Shown here: piece by piece, positions 1-12,457 of the stretch
How the letters are laid out: every line of letters starts with the position of its first letter
Numbering within the stretch: position 1 is the first letter of the stretch
Source of the DNA: Eleusine coracana subsp. coracana
Taxonomy: Eukaryota > Streptophyta > Magnoliopsida > Poales > Poaceae
Direction: 5' to 3'
Assembly: GCA_032690845.1 (NCBI GenBank)
Contig: CM064421.1
Location: 37,562,963 to 37,626,962, forward strand
Length of the DNA stretch: 64,000 nucleotides
Program-made: the position numbers and the translations under genes
The notes under the pieces: model-generated
What the model was told of the DNA's origin: nothing
Database searches by the model: none
Seen by the model: only the letters and a program-made list of their open reading frames with translations

Positions 1-2099
1 GATGGCGGTTACATGAGCACCTCCGATATGGAGGATGAGGAGGAGGATGTCGCTGCCACCAGTGGTGACCTCGTCCTTGGAGGCGGAGATACCACGGGCT
101 ACATGAATATTATTGTGCAGCGTGTGCTTAGCATATAAATCCAGTAGCCCGAGATGATGCAGCAACATAACTTGTTCCAGATTTTCTTCGTCATCCAAAA
201 CCGTCGAGCACGTATCATCATTGATGGAGGAAGCTGCAACAATTTTGTGAGTTCTGATATGGTTAAGAAGCTTGATTTGACCACATGCCCACATCCACAT
301 CCGTACTACATTCAGTGGTTAAATGACTCTGGAAAAGCTAAGATAATACAAACTTGCAGAGTTCCTTTTTCCATTGGTTCCTATGTGGATTCTGTTAATT
401 GTGATGTTGTACCCATGCAAGCTTGTTCACTTTTATTGGGTAGATCTTGAGAATTTGATAATGATGTTGTACACCACGGTAAAAGTAATAAGTACACTTT
501 TATGCATAAAGGAACTAAAATTACGTTGTTACCAATGATCTCTGCTGAAATTGTACAAGCTGATTTAGAACAAGCTGCTAGTTTGAAAAATAAAGACCCT
601 GAAATTCAGCAACCTGTTAATTCTGATTCTATATCAAGTAATGTTAATGATTCTTCAAGTTCTAAGGGTGCTGGAATTAAATTACAAGGTCGTTCATGTC
701 TTGCCACAAAATCTGAGCTTGCTGAAATTTCTGCTGATGATATTTACTAGGCTTTGATATGTAAACAAGCCTTGTTTTCGCTTGGTGATATTGCTTCTAG
801 TGCTTTGCCTCCTGCTATCACTAACCTTTTGCAGGAGTATGAGGATGTTTTTCCAGCTGAGATACCCCCAGGATTACCACCTTTGAGAGGGATTCAGCAT
901 CAAATTGATTTGATTCCTGGTGCTATTTTGCCAAATCGTGCTACTTATAGGACCAACCCTGACGAGACTAAGGAGATACAACGACAAGTCCAAGACCTTT
1001 TGGATCGTGGGTATGTTCGTCAATCACTTAGACCTTGTGTTGTTCCTGTACTTTTGATTCCTAAGAAAGATGGTTCTTGGCGTATGTGTGTAGATTTTAG
1101 AGCCATTAATAATATTACTATTAGGTATCGTCATCCTATTCCTAGGCTAGACGACATGATTGATGAGTTATGTGGTGCTATAATTTTCACTAAAATTGAT
1201 TTGCGTAGTGGCTACCATCAAATTAGAATGAAACTTAGAGATGAATGGAAAACAGCTTTCAAAACCAAATTCGGATTGTATGAGTGGTTAGTAATGCCTT
1301 TTGGTTTAACTAATGCACCTAGTACTTTCATGCATTTGATGAATGAGGTTTAAGACCTTTTATTGGCAAATTTGTGGTTGTTTACTTTGATGATATCTGG
1401 ATTTATAGCAAATCCATGGATGATCATATGATTCATTTGCGTGCTGTTTTTTATGCTTTACGAGTTGCATGTTTATTTGGTAACCTTGAGAAGTGCACCT
1501 TTTGCACGGATCGAGTCTGTTTTCTTGGCTATGTTGTGACTCCACAGGGAATTGAGGTGGATAAGGCGAAGATTGAAGCCATAAAGAGCTGGTCTGTACC
1601 AAAAACTATCACATAGGTGAGGAGTTTTCTTGGTCTTGCAGGTTTCTACCGTCGCTTTGTTAAAGATTTCAGCACCATTGCTGCACCATTGCATGAGTTG
1701 ACAAAGAAGAGCGTTGACTTTTATTTTGGTAAGGTACCTCATGAGTCTTTTGATGCTTTAAAGAACAAACTTATACATGCACCATTGCTGCAATTACCCA
1801 ATTTTGATAAGACTTTTGAGCTTGAATGTGATGCTAGTGGTATAGGCATTGGTGGTGTTTTGATGCAAGATGGTAAACCTATTACATACTTCAGTGAGAA
1901 AATTACTGGGCCTATTTTGAATTATTCCATGTATGATAAGGAACTATATGCACTTGTACATTCTTTAGAGACATGACGTCATTATTTGTTACCCAAAGAA
2001 TTTGTTATTCATTCTGATCATGAATCACTTAAGTGTATTCGTTCTCAATGCAATTTGAACCATAGACATGCTAAATGGGTTGAGTTTATTGAGTGTTTT
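1..2099 (+). pseudogene. gypsy pol, 5' half: protease, reverse transcriptase, RNase H
   Basis: The aspartic protease lies at about 187-450, with the active-site variant IIDGGSCNNF that this grass gypsy family uses instead of DTG/DSG. Reverse transcriptase follows at about 754-1610: PVLLIPKKDGSWRMCVDFR, the LRSGYHQI block, MPFGLTNAPSTF, and the catalytic YFDD box near 1383-1394. RNase H begins at about 1810 with ELECDASGIGIGG and contains the HSDHESLK block near 2005-2030. The frame is broken by stops at about 146-153, 448, 748, 1614 and 1974 and by a frameshift near 1351, so no polyprotein can be made. Several stops fit G-to-A or C-to-T change at a tryptophan or glutamine codon, as expected for an old methylated element. 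The frame then runs into the nested insertion at 2100. Confidence 0.88.
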
Positions 2100-5000
2100 T
2101 GTCGCAACCCTATACCGAAGTATAGAGTGTGCCGTACAGGATCGCCTCGGGAGATGGTTAACGAAGTAACCATACATAGCGTTCACACAGGAACATCCAT
2201 CACTTACAGAGATACATCCTTAAGTACATAATATTACAAGTTCAAGAGTCATAGCGGAAGCAAATTTAGTTACATTATCATACGTATGTTCTTGGTTCAT
2301 ATTACAAAAGGTGCGGAGGCGGAAGATACGACAAACACTACGCAGAACCTAAGTAAGCCATGCTGGCCCTAGGGCAATGGCTCACTCTTCTTGATTAGGG
2401 GAGATGGGGACCCATGCAATGGTCCAGTTCTGGGGCTCCTCACCTTCCCACACAATTTTGTTACAGCAATCGCAATAAGTTGCTTGAGGCAAACCTGAAA
2501 AACCACATAATCGCAAAGCCTGAGTATCTAGCATACTCCACAAGACTTACCCGTCCAAAAGGTTTACTAAAACCGACTCCTGGTATGCAGGGGGCCAACC
2601 AGGCTTATTTGATAATTGCATAAAAGCACCTATTAATTCTAAGCTGCGATGCTTAGTCCTTAACCGAGATTTTTAATTACTTGTTGCAGAAGAGGGACTG
2701 TAGTTGAACTTAGCTAGCTGCTAAGACTTGTACAATTATAAAGAGCAATACAACATAGCAATATGTATCCATAGAGTAAATAAATTTCAGCATCATAGAC
2801 AAACTTCCCTACTTAAAGTACCATTGCCACTGCTCGAAACAAGAGGTACTCATAACCGCGAGGGACGGCAATTCGAATTGATTTACATCTTGCAGGAGAA
2901 TAACCCAAATGCACGACATACGCATCATTTAAGAACACGTATGGCCACCGTTCACGAGGTTGCGATAAAGTCGATCCAGGGCCATCGATCCCGAGTACAC
3001 GTCCTCCTCGCGATACAGTACTTCGTATCCGAGGCTTAACTCATGCACTCTCCAGCGGTCCTCGACCCGTGCATCCACCGTGCCATTCACCTCACCTCTG
3101 GATTGATGAGTAATACCGTCCAACAATACGGCTCCCAAGTTACTAGGTTTACCAATTCCCATATAGAGGTATGCACTTGGTACAGGTCAATACTTGTCCG
3201 CGGGGTTGCAACGGTAGGTTTCCAAATTTTAACCAATTTCATTCTTCGCGTGAATAATGATTGAATCAAGTGATCCCATAGCCTACCGTTGACTCCACTA
3301 ATTCAAGCCTAGCAGTTGCTAACGAAAGGCTTACTGACGTAACTAAGTATAGGTCACAGTTTGTTTATGCAAGTGGGTTTCCATCCAAGCCCTATACCTA
3401 ATGCACAATACAAGATCCCTCTATGGTGACAAAACAAAAAGGACTCGTAAATCAGTAGGTGTGCACCGGGGCTTGCCTTGGGAGTGATCGTAGTTAGAGT
3501 TCTCGGCGGGGCTTAGCTCAACTTCGGGCTCCTCAGGGTTGCTTGCCACGTCTTTGCTCCCAGTCTCGCTCCCTAGTCAATGCAGTGCAATGCACGGTCA
3601 GGAGTTGGACGATGATGCATGACACTTCCTCAATAAATAGAATTTGATGGAATGATGCTCATGCATGAGATGACATGTTTGCACTACACTCGGGCAATTA
3701 CTAAATTTAAGGGGACAAACTTCTAATTAGGGAAGTGGGAGGCATGGTAATCAATGAGCATATCCCTATATTCCAATTACAAGTATACCCTTGGTGCTAA
3801 GAAATTAGCAGGGCATTTTCCCTCGGTATGCCAAGGCCTATTTAGCAAATATGCACAGCTCCTTAACTACACCCTTACCCAGGGTGGATTCACCAATTAT
3901 AATGCCCATGCAAGAGAACATAGAAACCTTGTCTTGCAAGGTTTATTGTAACCTCCTGGAATTTGACATGTTCACTTTTAATTATAACCCTAACCAATCT
4001 AGATATAGAAACTAATGGTGAATCATGAGTATACAAAAGAAAATCATAACTTTACTGCAAGTCAAGATTAACATGTTACATGAGCTGTCCCAAGGATGGA
4101 TTTATCCCTAATAATAACTAGATGCATATACAAGGCAACATTTATATGGAATTTCTTAAGCTAATTATGAAGGAGTAACTTTAACAGCCAAAAGCATACT
4201 GATGGTGCCCAAAATTTTTCATGGAGATTTTATAGTTATGTAGAAATGCCCAAAGAGCATGAATGCAAAATTTCAGAATTAAAATCCTACCCAAGCATTT
4301 ATAGAAATTCATTTACTAAAAATGGGGATTATGCAATAACACTAAATATTTGCATAAAAGATGGAAATGTGCTTTAGCAGAAAGTTTAGGAATGACATGA
4401 AGTGCTTACTGACCAAATCCCATGATTTTATCAGTTATAAATTTTAAATTATGAATTTAATACTCTTAGCAAGGTTCTAACTTTGGTGATTTAATTTTAC
4501 TAACCTACTGCATAACCCTGGCTCTTATCTTGTTCTTCTGGTAGAGGAAGATTTTAGGAATCCAAAAAAATTGGTTTCATGCTCATTGGACTTTTATTTT
4601 TTGAGTTATGAATTTTTGAAGTTTTTAGCAAAGTTGGGGGTAAATTACAGAACTGCCACTCGGCATTTTCAAACTCCCGCGAGCGCGCGCGCGCGCGGGG
4701 TGGCCGGCGCCGGCGAGCGCGGGCCAGCGGCCAATCGGCAGCACGGCCCGGCCAACACCGTGCGCACACGTGCTCAGCACCCCACGGCGACCTCGTGGGT
4801 CCGGTGGGTGCCCTGGGGGAAACGCCGGAGTCGGCCGGCGACGAGCGGCGGAGCAGGGGGGGGGTGTACAGCGGCGTTGCGCGACGCGCACGGCGAGCGA
4901 GAAGGGTCGGGGAGTGGAGGGAGAGCATCACCTTGGTGTGGAGATCGACGGCGTGGAGGAGCTAGGCGACGGGGAGGGCCGAAAGGGGGGTCTCGTCGGC

Positions 5001-6013
5001 GGGGTAGGGGAGAACCCGATGGCGGCGGCTACTTCCTTCGTCGATTCCGGCGAGGTCCCTGCGACAGAAGGGGAGCGGGTCAGGGAACTGCCAGGGAAGA
5101 CCCTTGCGCAACGATTTGAGGAGGTAGGACCGAACGGGAGGCGGCCTAGGCGTAGCTCGACGGGGCGGTGGTCATGGCGGCTGAAAACAGAGGCGCGGCT
5201 CAAAATCCCGCTACCGCTTTCGCCGGCGATGGAGATGTAGGGGCCGGGAGTCTCTGGAGTGGGGAGAGGGGGTAGAGAAAAGTGTGTTGGGGGCGGTACT
5301 CACCGGGAGCGCGGGGAGAGGCTCTTGCCGCCGGGCGCTTATAACCGGGAAAGGGAGAGAGAGATTGGGGGCGAGCTGGCAGCGGGCGGGTGGCTCGACG
5401 GTGGTTGCCTTCAAAGCGGCGCCGGTGGCACAGCGATGGCAGGCGGAGCAGTGGCCGGGATGGGCAAGGGAGAGAGAAGGCGTGCGGTGGCCGGCGGAAG
5501 AGGACGGCGGTGTCGATCGGAGAATGGCTCAAGGACAGAGAGTGGTTGACCTCGATTGACTAGAACAGTGTTCGGAAATTTGCTAAATTCTCCAATTAAG
5601 ATGCTTCAAATCCTTAGAAAATTTTTGTGTAGGTTCATCAAATCCTACTGGCCAACTTTGCTTTTGGGGCTACGTCGAGATTCCGTCTGGAAAATTAACT
5701 AAAATTCTTGGAACAGAGGTGCTGTTCTCTGCACTTAGGGAATTTTTAGGGGGGTTAAACCTTTACCAAAAATTCCAGTAAATTCCCCAAAATTCTTTCA
5801 TGCCATGACCCACTGGAATATGCAAAAATATGGGCACACTTCCATTGAGTTTTGCAAGGTTTTTGAAAAGCTAATACTTGGCCAATTAGTGGAATTTCTA
5901 ATTAAGTAAATTCCCCTTTTTCTTTGGCACTTTAATTATTTTGAAATTTTGAATTAAACAGCAAATTAACATTGTTTTAGCTTAATCAACATTTTGTGAC
6001 TTGGGATGTCACA
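2100..6013 (-). mobile_element. 3.9-kb LTR-like insertion (probable long solo LTR) inside gypsy pol
   Basis: The block starts TGTCGCAACCC and ends GGGATGTCACA, the TG...CA termini of an LTR. It is bordered by GTTTT (2095-2099) and TTTTT (6014-6018), a 5-bp target duplication with one mismatch. No protein-coding domain and no internal pair of direct repeats was found, so I read it as a solo LTR of a long-LTR gypsy element. On the minus strand it begins TGTGACATCCC, a start I know from several grass gypsy LTRs, and a TATA-like box plus splice donor lie on that strand, so I assign minus. About 3.9 kb is long for a solo LTR but within the range known for chromovirus-type LTRs. A non-autonomous element with diverged LTRs is the alternative. 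Confidence 0.6.
4670..5560 (-). promoter_or_regulatory. GC-rich island with TATA-like box and splice donor on minus strand
   Basis: This stretch is sharply GC-rich (including a GCGCGCGCGCGC run near 4684) inside AT-rich flanks. On the minus strand it holds TTATAA (5339-5344), followed about 40 bp later by a strong donor-like GTGAGT (5298-5303). Such an order suits an LTR promoter with a spliced leader. Open frames on both strands across the island are GC-driven and have no recognisable domain. Assignment as the promoter of the inserted LTR is inference. Confidence 0.35.
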
Positions 6014-7503
6014 TTTTTCTTTATATTATTAAACATAAGAAAGGGAAGAATAATGTAATTGCTGATGCTTTATCTAGACGATATACTTTGTTGTCTCAAC
6101 TTGATTATAGAATTTTTGGACTTGAGGCAATTAAAGAACAATATGTTGCTGATGTTGATTTTAAAGATGTATTGCTGCACTATAAAGAAGATCGTGCTTA
6201 GAACAAATTTGTGTTGAATGATGGTTTCTTGTTTAGAGCTAACCGCCTATGCATTACAGTTGGTTCCGTTCGTCTTTTGTTGTTGCAGGAGGCGCATAGA
6301 GGTGGATTGATGGGTCATTTTGGTGCTAAGAAGATGGAGGATATTTTGGCCACACACTTCTTTTGGCCAAGGATGAGGAAAGATGTTGAGCGTTTTGTTG
6401 CTCGCTGCACTACATGTCAAAAAGCTAAGTCTCGATTGAATCCACATGGTTTATACATGCCACTTCCTGTTCCTTCTATTCCTTGGGCGGATATTTCTAT
6501 GGACTTGGTTTTAGGACTGTCTAGGACTAAGAGGGGGAGCAATAGCATTTTTGTTGTTGTGGATCGTTTTTCTAAGATGGCACACTTTATACCATGTCAT
6601 AAAACTGATGATGTTAGTTATATTGCTGACGTCTTTTTCAAAGAAATTGTACATTTGTATGGTATGCCTTCTATTATTGTTTCAGATCGTGATGCAAAAT
6701 TCTTGAGTCATTTTTGACGCACGCTTTGAAATAAGTTAGGTACAGAGTTGCTATTTTCTACAACTTGTCATCCACAAACTGATGGACAAACTGAGATTAT
6801 GAACCGCACTTTGGGCACTATGTTGAGAGCTATTTTGAAGAAAAATTTGAAGCAATGGGAAGAATGCTTACCTCATGTTGAGTTTGCTTATAATCGGGCA
6901 ACATATTCTACTACCAAGGTAAGTCCCTTCAAGATAGTGTATGATTTTGATCCCCGTATTTCACTTGATATACTTCCTCTACCTATTAATAAGAGAGTTC
7001 ATGTTGATGCTAAGGAGTGTGCTGAATTTATTTTGCAAATGCATGAGACCACTAGACTTAGCATTGAATAGATGAATAAAAAGTATAAAATTACTGGTAG
7101 TAAAGATAGAAAGGAAGTAAAGCTTGATGTAGGAGACTTAGTGTGGCTACACTTGAGGAAGGATAGATTTCCAGAATTGAGAAAGTCTAAACTAATGTCT
7201 AGAGATGATGGTCCATTCAAAATAATGAAGAAGATTAATGATAATGCATACAAACTTGAGTTGCCTCCCGAGTTCGGGGTTAGTCCTACTTTTAACATTT
7301 TAGATTTGAAACCATACTTAGGAGAAGAGGATGAGCTTGAGTCGAGTACGACTCCACATCAAGAGGGGGACGATGATGAGGACATCACTCCTATGGATAC
7401 ACATAACACTCCTCCAATTCTGGACTTGCAAGGTCCAATGACTAGAGCTCATGCACGACGACTAAATTTAGAGGTGAGCTTGTTCCTACGTTTTTCGTTA
7501 TAA
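6014..7503 (+). pseudogene. gypsy pol, 3' half: integrase and GPF/Y module
   Basis: This continues the element split at 2100. It opens with the RNase H to integrase connector (KGKNNVIADALSRR, ending near 6080). The integrase zinc-binding region has the pair CTTCQKAKSR near 6408-6437. The catalytic core starts at DISMDLVLGL (about 6490), includes VSDRDAKFLSHF near 6680-6714, and continues with CHPQTDGQTE near 6763-6792. A GPF/Y module follows (GDLVWLHLRKDRFPELRKSK, then DGPFKIM near 7208-7228), and the C-terminus ends with PMTRAHARRLNLEV. No chromodomain is visible after the GPF/Y box. Stops at about 6199, 6715 and 7069 and a small frame disturbance near 6716-6747 inactivate it. The core glutamate lies in the region after the stop at 6715. 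Confidence 0.88.
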
Positions 7504-8293
7504 GTTACTTTTGAGAATAGTTTGCTACATAATAATTATTTTATGATTAGAAACCATGGAGAGGACCAGGAGATGATGGGAGAAGGAGTTGGGAACGTGG
7601 AGGACCAGCAAGGGCTTGGAAGCCAAAGTGGAGGCCCAATCAAAACCAACTTTGAGTCTGTCCCCGGGGCCCAGGACCAGTCTGCACTAAAACGGTCGCC
7701 CAGGACGCATACGGACTCGGATTTGGACGTTCTACATATGCACGGAATAATAAGGAGAAGACCTCTCCAATTCTGCCAGCCTTATGTTAAAATTCATCCG
7801 GAGTCATCAGGAATCGTCAAAACAAGAGAGACTCCAGAACCCGTGTCGGTGCTGCGTCGCCTATTTTTGGTCTTTGGGCTTTGTATCTAGTTGAGCCCAA
7901 TTAGGGACGCGTCCAGAGGGTCTTGCACGACCCTAGGGTCTTCATATACAGCCGCCGCCACACCATTAGGGTTCGGGTTTTGCTTAGATCAATTCTGTTC
8001 ATAAATAGTATCGTCCTTCATCGGTTTATGAGATCCCAACTTTGTGAGTTTAATCATACATCTGCAATTGTGTTGCATTCTTTGTTGTTCTTGCTTGTGT
8101 TCTTGATTCACAGGTAGGGATTAGCCTTCTCGACGAGGTCAATCGTCCTTGGACGGTGGATAACCAGAGAGACGTCGTGCTGTGATTGCGGGGTTTAGAA
8201 CATGCTGTTCTGAAGCCGGATCGATTTGTGTGTCGCCTCCGATCAAATCAACTTAGTAAGAACCTTTCGGAAGATCGGGAACCCTTGTTCACA
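7504..8293 (+). repeat. probable 3' end of the gypsy element (purine tract and 3' LTR)
   Basis: Downstream of pol there is a purine-rich stretch (about 7557-7590, rich in GGAGATGATGGGAGAAGG). About 700 bp of LTR-like sequence without coding potential then ends near 8293 with TTCACA. The 5' LTR is outside the window, so the borders cannot be confirmed by comparison and remain approximate. Confidence 0.4.
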
Positions 8294-11200
8294 TCAGTAA
8301 CCAATTACTGATTGTACTCTAAGGACATGTCCTTGGCGTTAGGGGATATATGTTGCCTGAATAAATTTGAGTTATAGCGCAAACCTTGTGATTAGTGTTT
8401 TGCTCTCTTTTGTTTTTCTGTGCAGCCACATCGGGCGTGGCAAAAGAGTGTGTCCTTGATTAGGTTCAGTTGAGTTGAAGAAAAAAAATATTCAACGAGC
8501 TGGGCATATGAACATTTATTGCTTGTCAATTTACCCTGAGACAAGGTCCCAATCAAACATTCATGCCATAGTAGTTGATAGTTAGCACAAATTTCTCTTG
8601 GATAAACGTGAGATGTAGTGCAGTGCACACCATAGCTCAGTGGACTTGGTCACTTGGATGACTTTGCATACAGGAACATACAGCTTGTCATTTACTAAAC
8701 TGTAGTGCTATGGTTCCAAAGAATCATTATGAGAGCCATAACTCAAAGGGATATTGCAAAAGCTTCTGAGAGCTTCGGAATCACGGTGGAGTTACCCTAT
8801 GTGAAACAATTAATCCTGAGATGTCATGAAATATCATACGACAACTCAATGGCCTTCTTTTTTTCTCTATCAATTCGACTGTGATAAAAGGCCAGTCAGG
8901 GGAGTTGATTAGTAAATGCATTGTTTCAGCAATATCGAGATGCAGTGAATAACCATACTGCAACTGTCTCCATCAGCCCTGTTGCGATGTTTTGTAGTGA
9001 CGTTGCCAACCAGCAGAACTGAAGCATACGTAAGAATATGAAGTTTACCCCTCTGGCGGTAATAATAAACCGTAGCAAAAAAACATAGCTATACAAATAT
9101 TTTCAATAATCCTGCTAAAACCATCTTGTTGCGCTGGTGCCAGCATAAGTGGAACCGAAATGTTTCACAGCTCCATGCAAATTGCGACAGCCTGTGTTTA
9201 GATAATGATCTTAAAAAAAACATGCCCGCACCAAAGCTATAGGGCTTCAGTCCAAAATATTTATATACTGTTACAAACGCCTTTTTATTTAAAAGATGGA
9301 CCATCAGATATGATCATTTTTTGACGCTTCGGCAAAGAGTCACCAAATCTCAGATAAATATGGGCATGGAATGAAGATACACCCTCCTCTGCAGGTTTCA
9401 GAGAGAAGAAGCGTATCAACTTTCTTTTAGTCCCTACGATAGCAAAACTGAAGCGAATATGGATGATGAACTCCATACAATATGCATGTATGACTATTTT
9501 TCTGTTGATATCTCATCTCGGTTCTATAGAGCAACTAACTTCAATTGTTATTTGTAGGTGCAGCAGCATACATAGGCTGCTGCAACTTAAAGTGGAATAC
9601 CATGGGTACCAGCAGATTCGGTACTCATTCAGTGTAAAGCCATCAAGAAAAAGCTAGCATGACGTAGGCTGGCATGACCATGGCAAACCCAACTTCAGAA
9701 GATGAGTGCTATCTGGGCAATTCTCCTGATTTTAGAAGGCCCATGAGAACATGCATGTACTGCCAATATGGGTATGCTACATGCTGTTTTGACAAAAAAA
9801 AATTATAAACTCAGAATGTGACTGGGCATTCATAAGCCAAAAAATAGTGTGGCTAATACCATTTTTTTAAGTCTTTGATGGATCCTCGTGTGGATCTGTC
9901 ATGACAGATCACACATTTAAGAGTTAGTTGTGATGCTCTTGGCACTGAGCCTCGATATCGATATGTCTATTTTTCAGAGAGTGCTCCCTTGGTATTTATT
10001 CTTCATGTAATCTTTAGAATACTGAGACTGTAGGCAACAAAACAATGCCATTTCTTTATGGCTAAAGTCAAGAGGAGACTTTTGGCATATGTGCCTATTT
10101 CTCTTATGGCATTTCATTGTGCCGGGGCCAGCGGGCTTGTAAATTTTTCTTCTACTAGCATGATATGTGAGCTCATCAAGGCGATAGCAGACAATTTTGA
10201 TGATAGACCCACCTGTCGTTGTCGTGTCTGGCAAAAGTTATAAATTTATGAAAGCCGCACATTACCCTATGCAAGTACGATAAGCTGTGGGGTAATATGG
10301 GCAGCCTGATTGTCAGGGATATGTTAGACAGACATATGTTGTGAATGTTATTTCAATCTGTGAATGAAGCAATCCTCACAACTCTCATTTTAGATGAAAG
10401 CATGATGTCGAGTAAGATATGAACTGACAGCATTGTCTCACTTGAGGGACGCTCATGCTTGTCTTTTTTTTTAAAAAAAAAATGTGCATGCTTTGTGGGA
10501 TTAAAGCATAGGAACACATTTGTGTAAAAAACTGGCAAACATACTGCCAGCGCTTGTCTTCAATAATGGGGTTAACAAAACAGCAGGCTACGGCTGGAGT
10601 CACTGCACAACTCCTTGAACCACTGATCTTGAAAATGCAGAGGGGCGAATTGAACCCTTGATATAGAGAAATTAATAACAACATGGTGACATGACCAACA
10701 CCCCCAGTATTATTTGTAATTATTATGTTCAGATGACAACTAGTCGTCAATGATTAATTGTCATGCTCATTGCGGATGGCCGGGATGCTGTTGATTTTAC
10801 TTCATGTAGACCCGTTAAACTCGTGGTGATATATACAACAGTATCACCACATGGATACTGGATGGCATTCTCTTCCAGTAGCAAATTTGGAGACTCGCCT
10901 AGCACAAGTATATATGTTGCGTTCTTTGTCATGTTGTGCAAGTTTTGCATGCATCTGTATCATAGATAGAACAGAGCATTTTTATTGTATATTTTACTAT
11001 TTTCCCCTGGAAGCAATCAGGTGGACTTTTCCAAGCATGGATAATATACCAGTATATACGTTGAATATGTACAGCCTAGGATCAGCTGACTAGCATATTA
11101 TTGAAGAGGATATGGCCGCATCAAACATTAGTTCGAGGAAAGGCAAGGATCAGAGAACTCCACTTTTACGAACATAGTGGCTCATATGGAGCATAAGGTA

Positions 11201-11934
11201 GCTTTCACCAGAACCATTATTTTTTACATAAGGCAGAAGCATTGTCATGCCCCCGGCACTCATGATGGATTTGCCCCCCAGCTTGGAGGCTGGAGTCGTG
11301 GCCTCCATATTATTGTTGGAGCCTTAATTTGTATCTTGCCAGCATGCGTCAGTGGACAAAATGACTAAAATAAATATCTCAAAGCCTCATCGATGTTCCA
11401 GCAGAGAAGCTTCGCGATGTTCCAGCAGCATTAAAAATTTGCCCAAGAACCGTCCAAGAGATCACTTTGTCAAAGCTGCATGCCTTTCTAATAAGCCGCT
11501 GACTGCAAAAATGATCTTGGTGAGTGAACTGCTCTGGGTGAGAGTAACAAATGTGGCTTCAAGGGACCAACAAAACGTACAATCCATCGAGGTGATCTGG
11601 ATACTAATGCCAAACACGAGCTCCTCAATTGATTTTTCGAAGCTTTATTGGCTTCTCTTTCCTCTATAGCTAGCCATGCGAGGCCTGTTAGCATTATATG
11701 ACTCATATCACCATCAGGATTGAGATACCATATATAAAATGACAAGAAGAGGCTGAAGAACATCAGGTTTATCTTATTGCACTGTTGGCTCTTAGGTTTT
11801 CTTTTGAGCTACAATTCGAATCAAGCGTTGCTCGTGTTCAGCAGGCCACTTCTCAGAACAGGCTTCTTTAGTTGCAGCTCGCCTTGCCCTCCTTGATTTG
11901 GTACCTTTTGCCTCCATACTCAGAGGACTGCTAT
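8294..11934. other. unassigned DNA, no gene recognised
   Basis: This AT-rich stretch holds only short frames on both strands, none longer than about 120 codons, and none with a domain I recognise. Several acceptor-like T-rich plus CAG strings are present (for example near 8410-8424), but no set of exons with consistent phase could be built. Homopolymer A and T runs occur near 8480, 9215, 9797 and 10470. It may be intergenic or decayed transposon sequence. Confidence 0.4.
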
Positions 11935-12138
11935 GAGCACCGTAGAGGAATCAACAGTGACACGGGTGAAATGTTCACCATTTTTATCAGCTGTGGCGCC
12001 ATGTAATTAAGTTCCACAAAAGCATAGAAAAACATTTTCTACAATCTTTTATAGGAACAAACAAATACGTGCTCCATCAGCAATGATGTAGCTCTCAAAG
12101 GAGCACCGTAGAGGAATCAATAGTGACACGGGTGAAAT
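11935..12138 (+). repeat. 38-bp direct repeat (two copies, one mismatch)
   Basis: The 38-bp unit that starts GAGCACCGTAGAGGAATCAA occupies 11935-11972 and again 12101-12138, with a single C/T difference. The start-to-start distance is 166 bp. The second copy ends exactly where the MITE-like sequence at 12139 begins. The copies are too similar to be as old as their surroundings appear. Confidence 0.75.
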
Positions 12139-12457
12139 ATGCGTTTGGTATAGCTCCAGATTCATCATGAATCAGAAACATTTCAAATTATCTCTTGGAA
12201 CGTTTCTCTAGTGAATCACTCCAATTTTCTAAAAACGTTTGGCAAAAATCCTGGGTTCGGATTCTTAAAGTAAAATAAACTAAGTGATTCATGAATCAGG
12301 TGAAACACCATTTTGGGTGATTCAGGTTGGTAGTGTAAAAAACTTGAAACGTTTTAAGTGATTCATCCCTGAAATGTTTCACATTTTTGCTGTTTGGAAG
12401 TGATTCAGGTGATTCAGCCTTGAATCTGAAACGTTTCACTCAGCCAAACAGACCCTA
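12139..12457. mobile_element. MITE-like element rich in GATTCA/TGAATC inverted motifs
   Basis: The segment opens near GCGTTTGGTATAGCTCCAGA and closes near CTCAGCCAAACAGACCC, so both ends read inward as a degenerate (G)nCTGTTTGGY terminal inverted repeat. Internally it holds many GATTCA/TGAATC and GAAACGTTTC motifs in opposite orientations, so the single strand could fold extensively. It encodes no protein. The size of about 320 bp and this architecture fit a MITE. Class is uncertain because no clean target-site duplication was found. Confidence 0.55.

Larger units (their letters stand above)
1..8293 (+). mobile_element. Ty3/gypsy LTR retrotransposon, decayed, split by a nested insertion
   Basis: One plus-strand element enters from the left window edge (gag is outside) and runs protease, reverse transcriptase, RNase H, integrase and a GPF/Y module in the canonical gypsy order. 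It is interrupted at 2100-6013. When the insertion and one copy of its target duplication are left out, the reading frame continues directly from the RNase H connection into the pre-integrase segment, so the two halves are one element. The protease, RT and integrase wording matches a gypsy family common in grass genomes. The right boundary near 8293 is an estimate from an LTR-like tail ending in TTCACA. I could not see the 5' LTR, so element length and insertion age are unknown. Confidence 0.85.

Noticed and set aside
4571..5559. Overlapping open frames of 90-180 codons on both strands
   Set aside because: They arise from GC richness of the island. All frames are low-complexity with no domain, and they lie inside a TG...CA insertion.
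7072..7503. Chromodomain at the end of the first gypsy integrase
   Set aside because: After the GPF/Y box the sequence is acidic linker and a PMTRAHARRLN-type tail. I see no chromodomain core.
10058..10243. MAKVKRRLLAYV small frame as a gene
   Set aside because: No domain, no supporting splice structure, and length expected by chance in this stretch.
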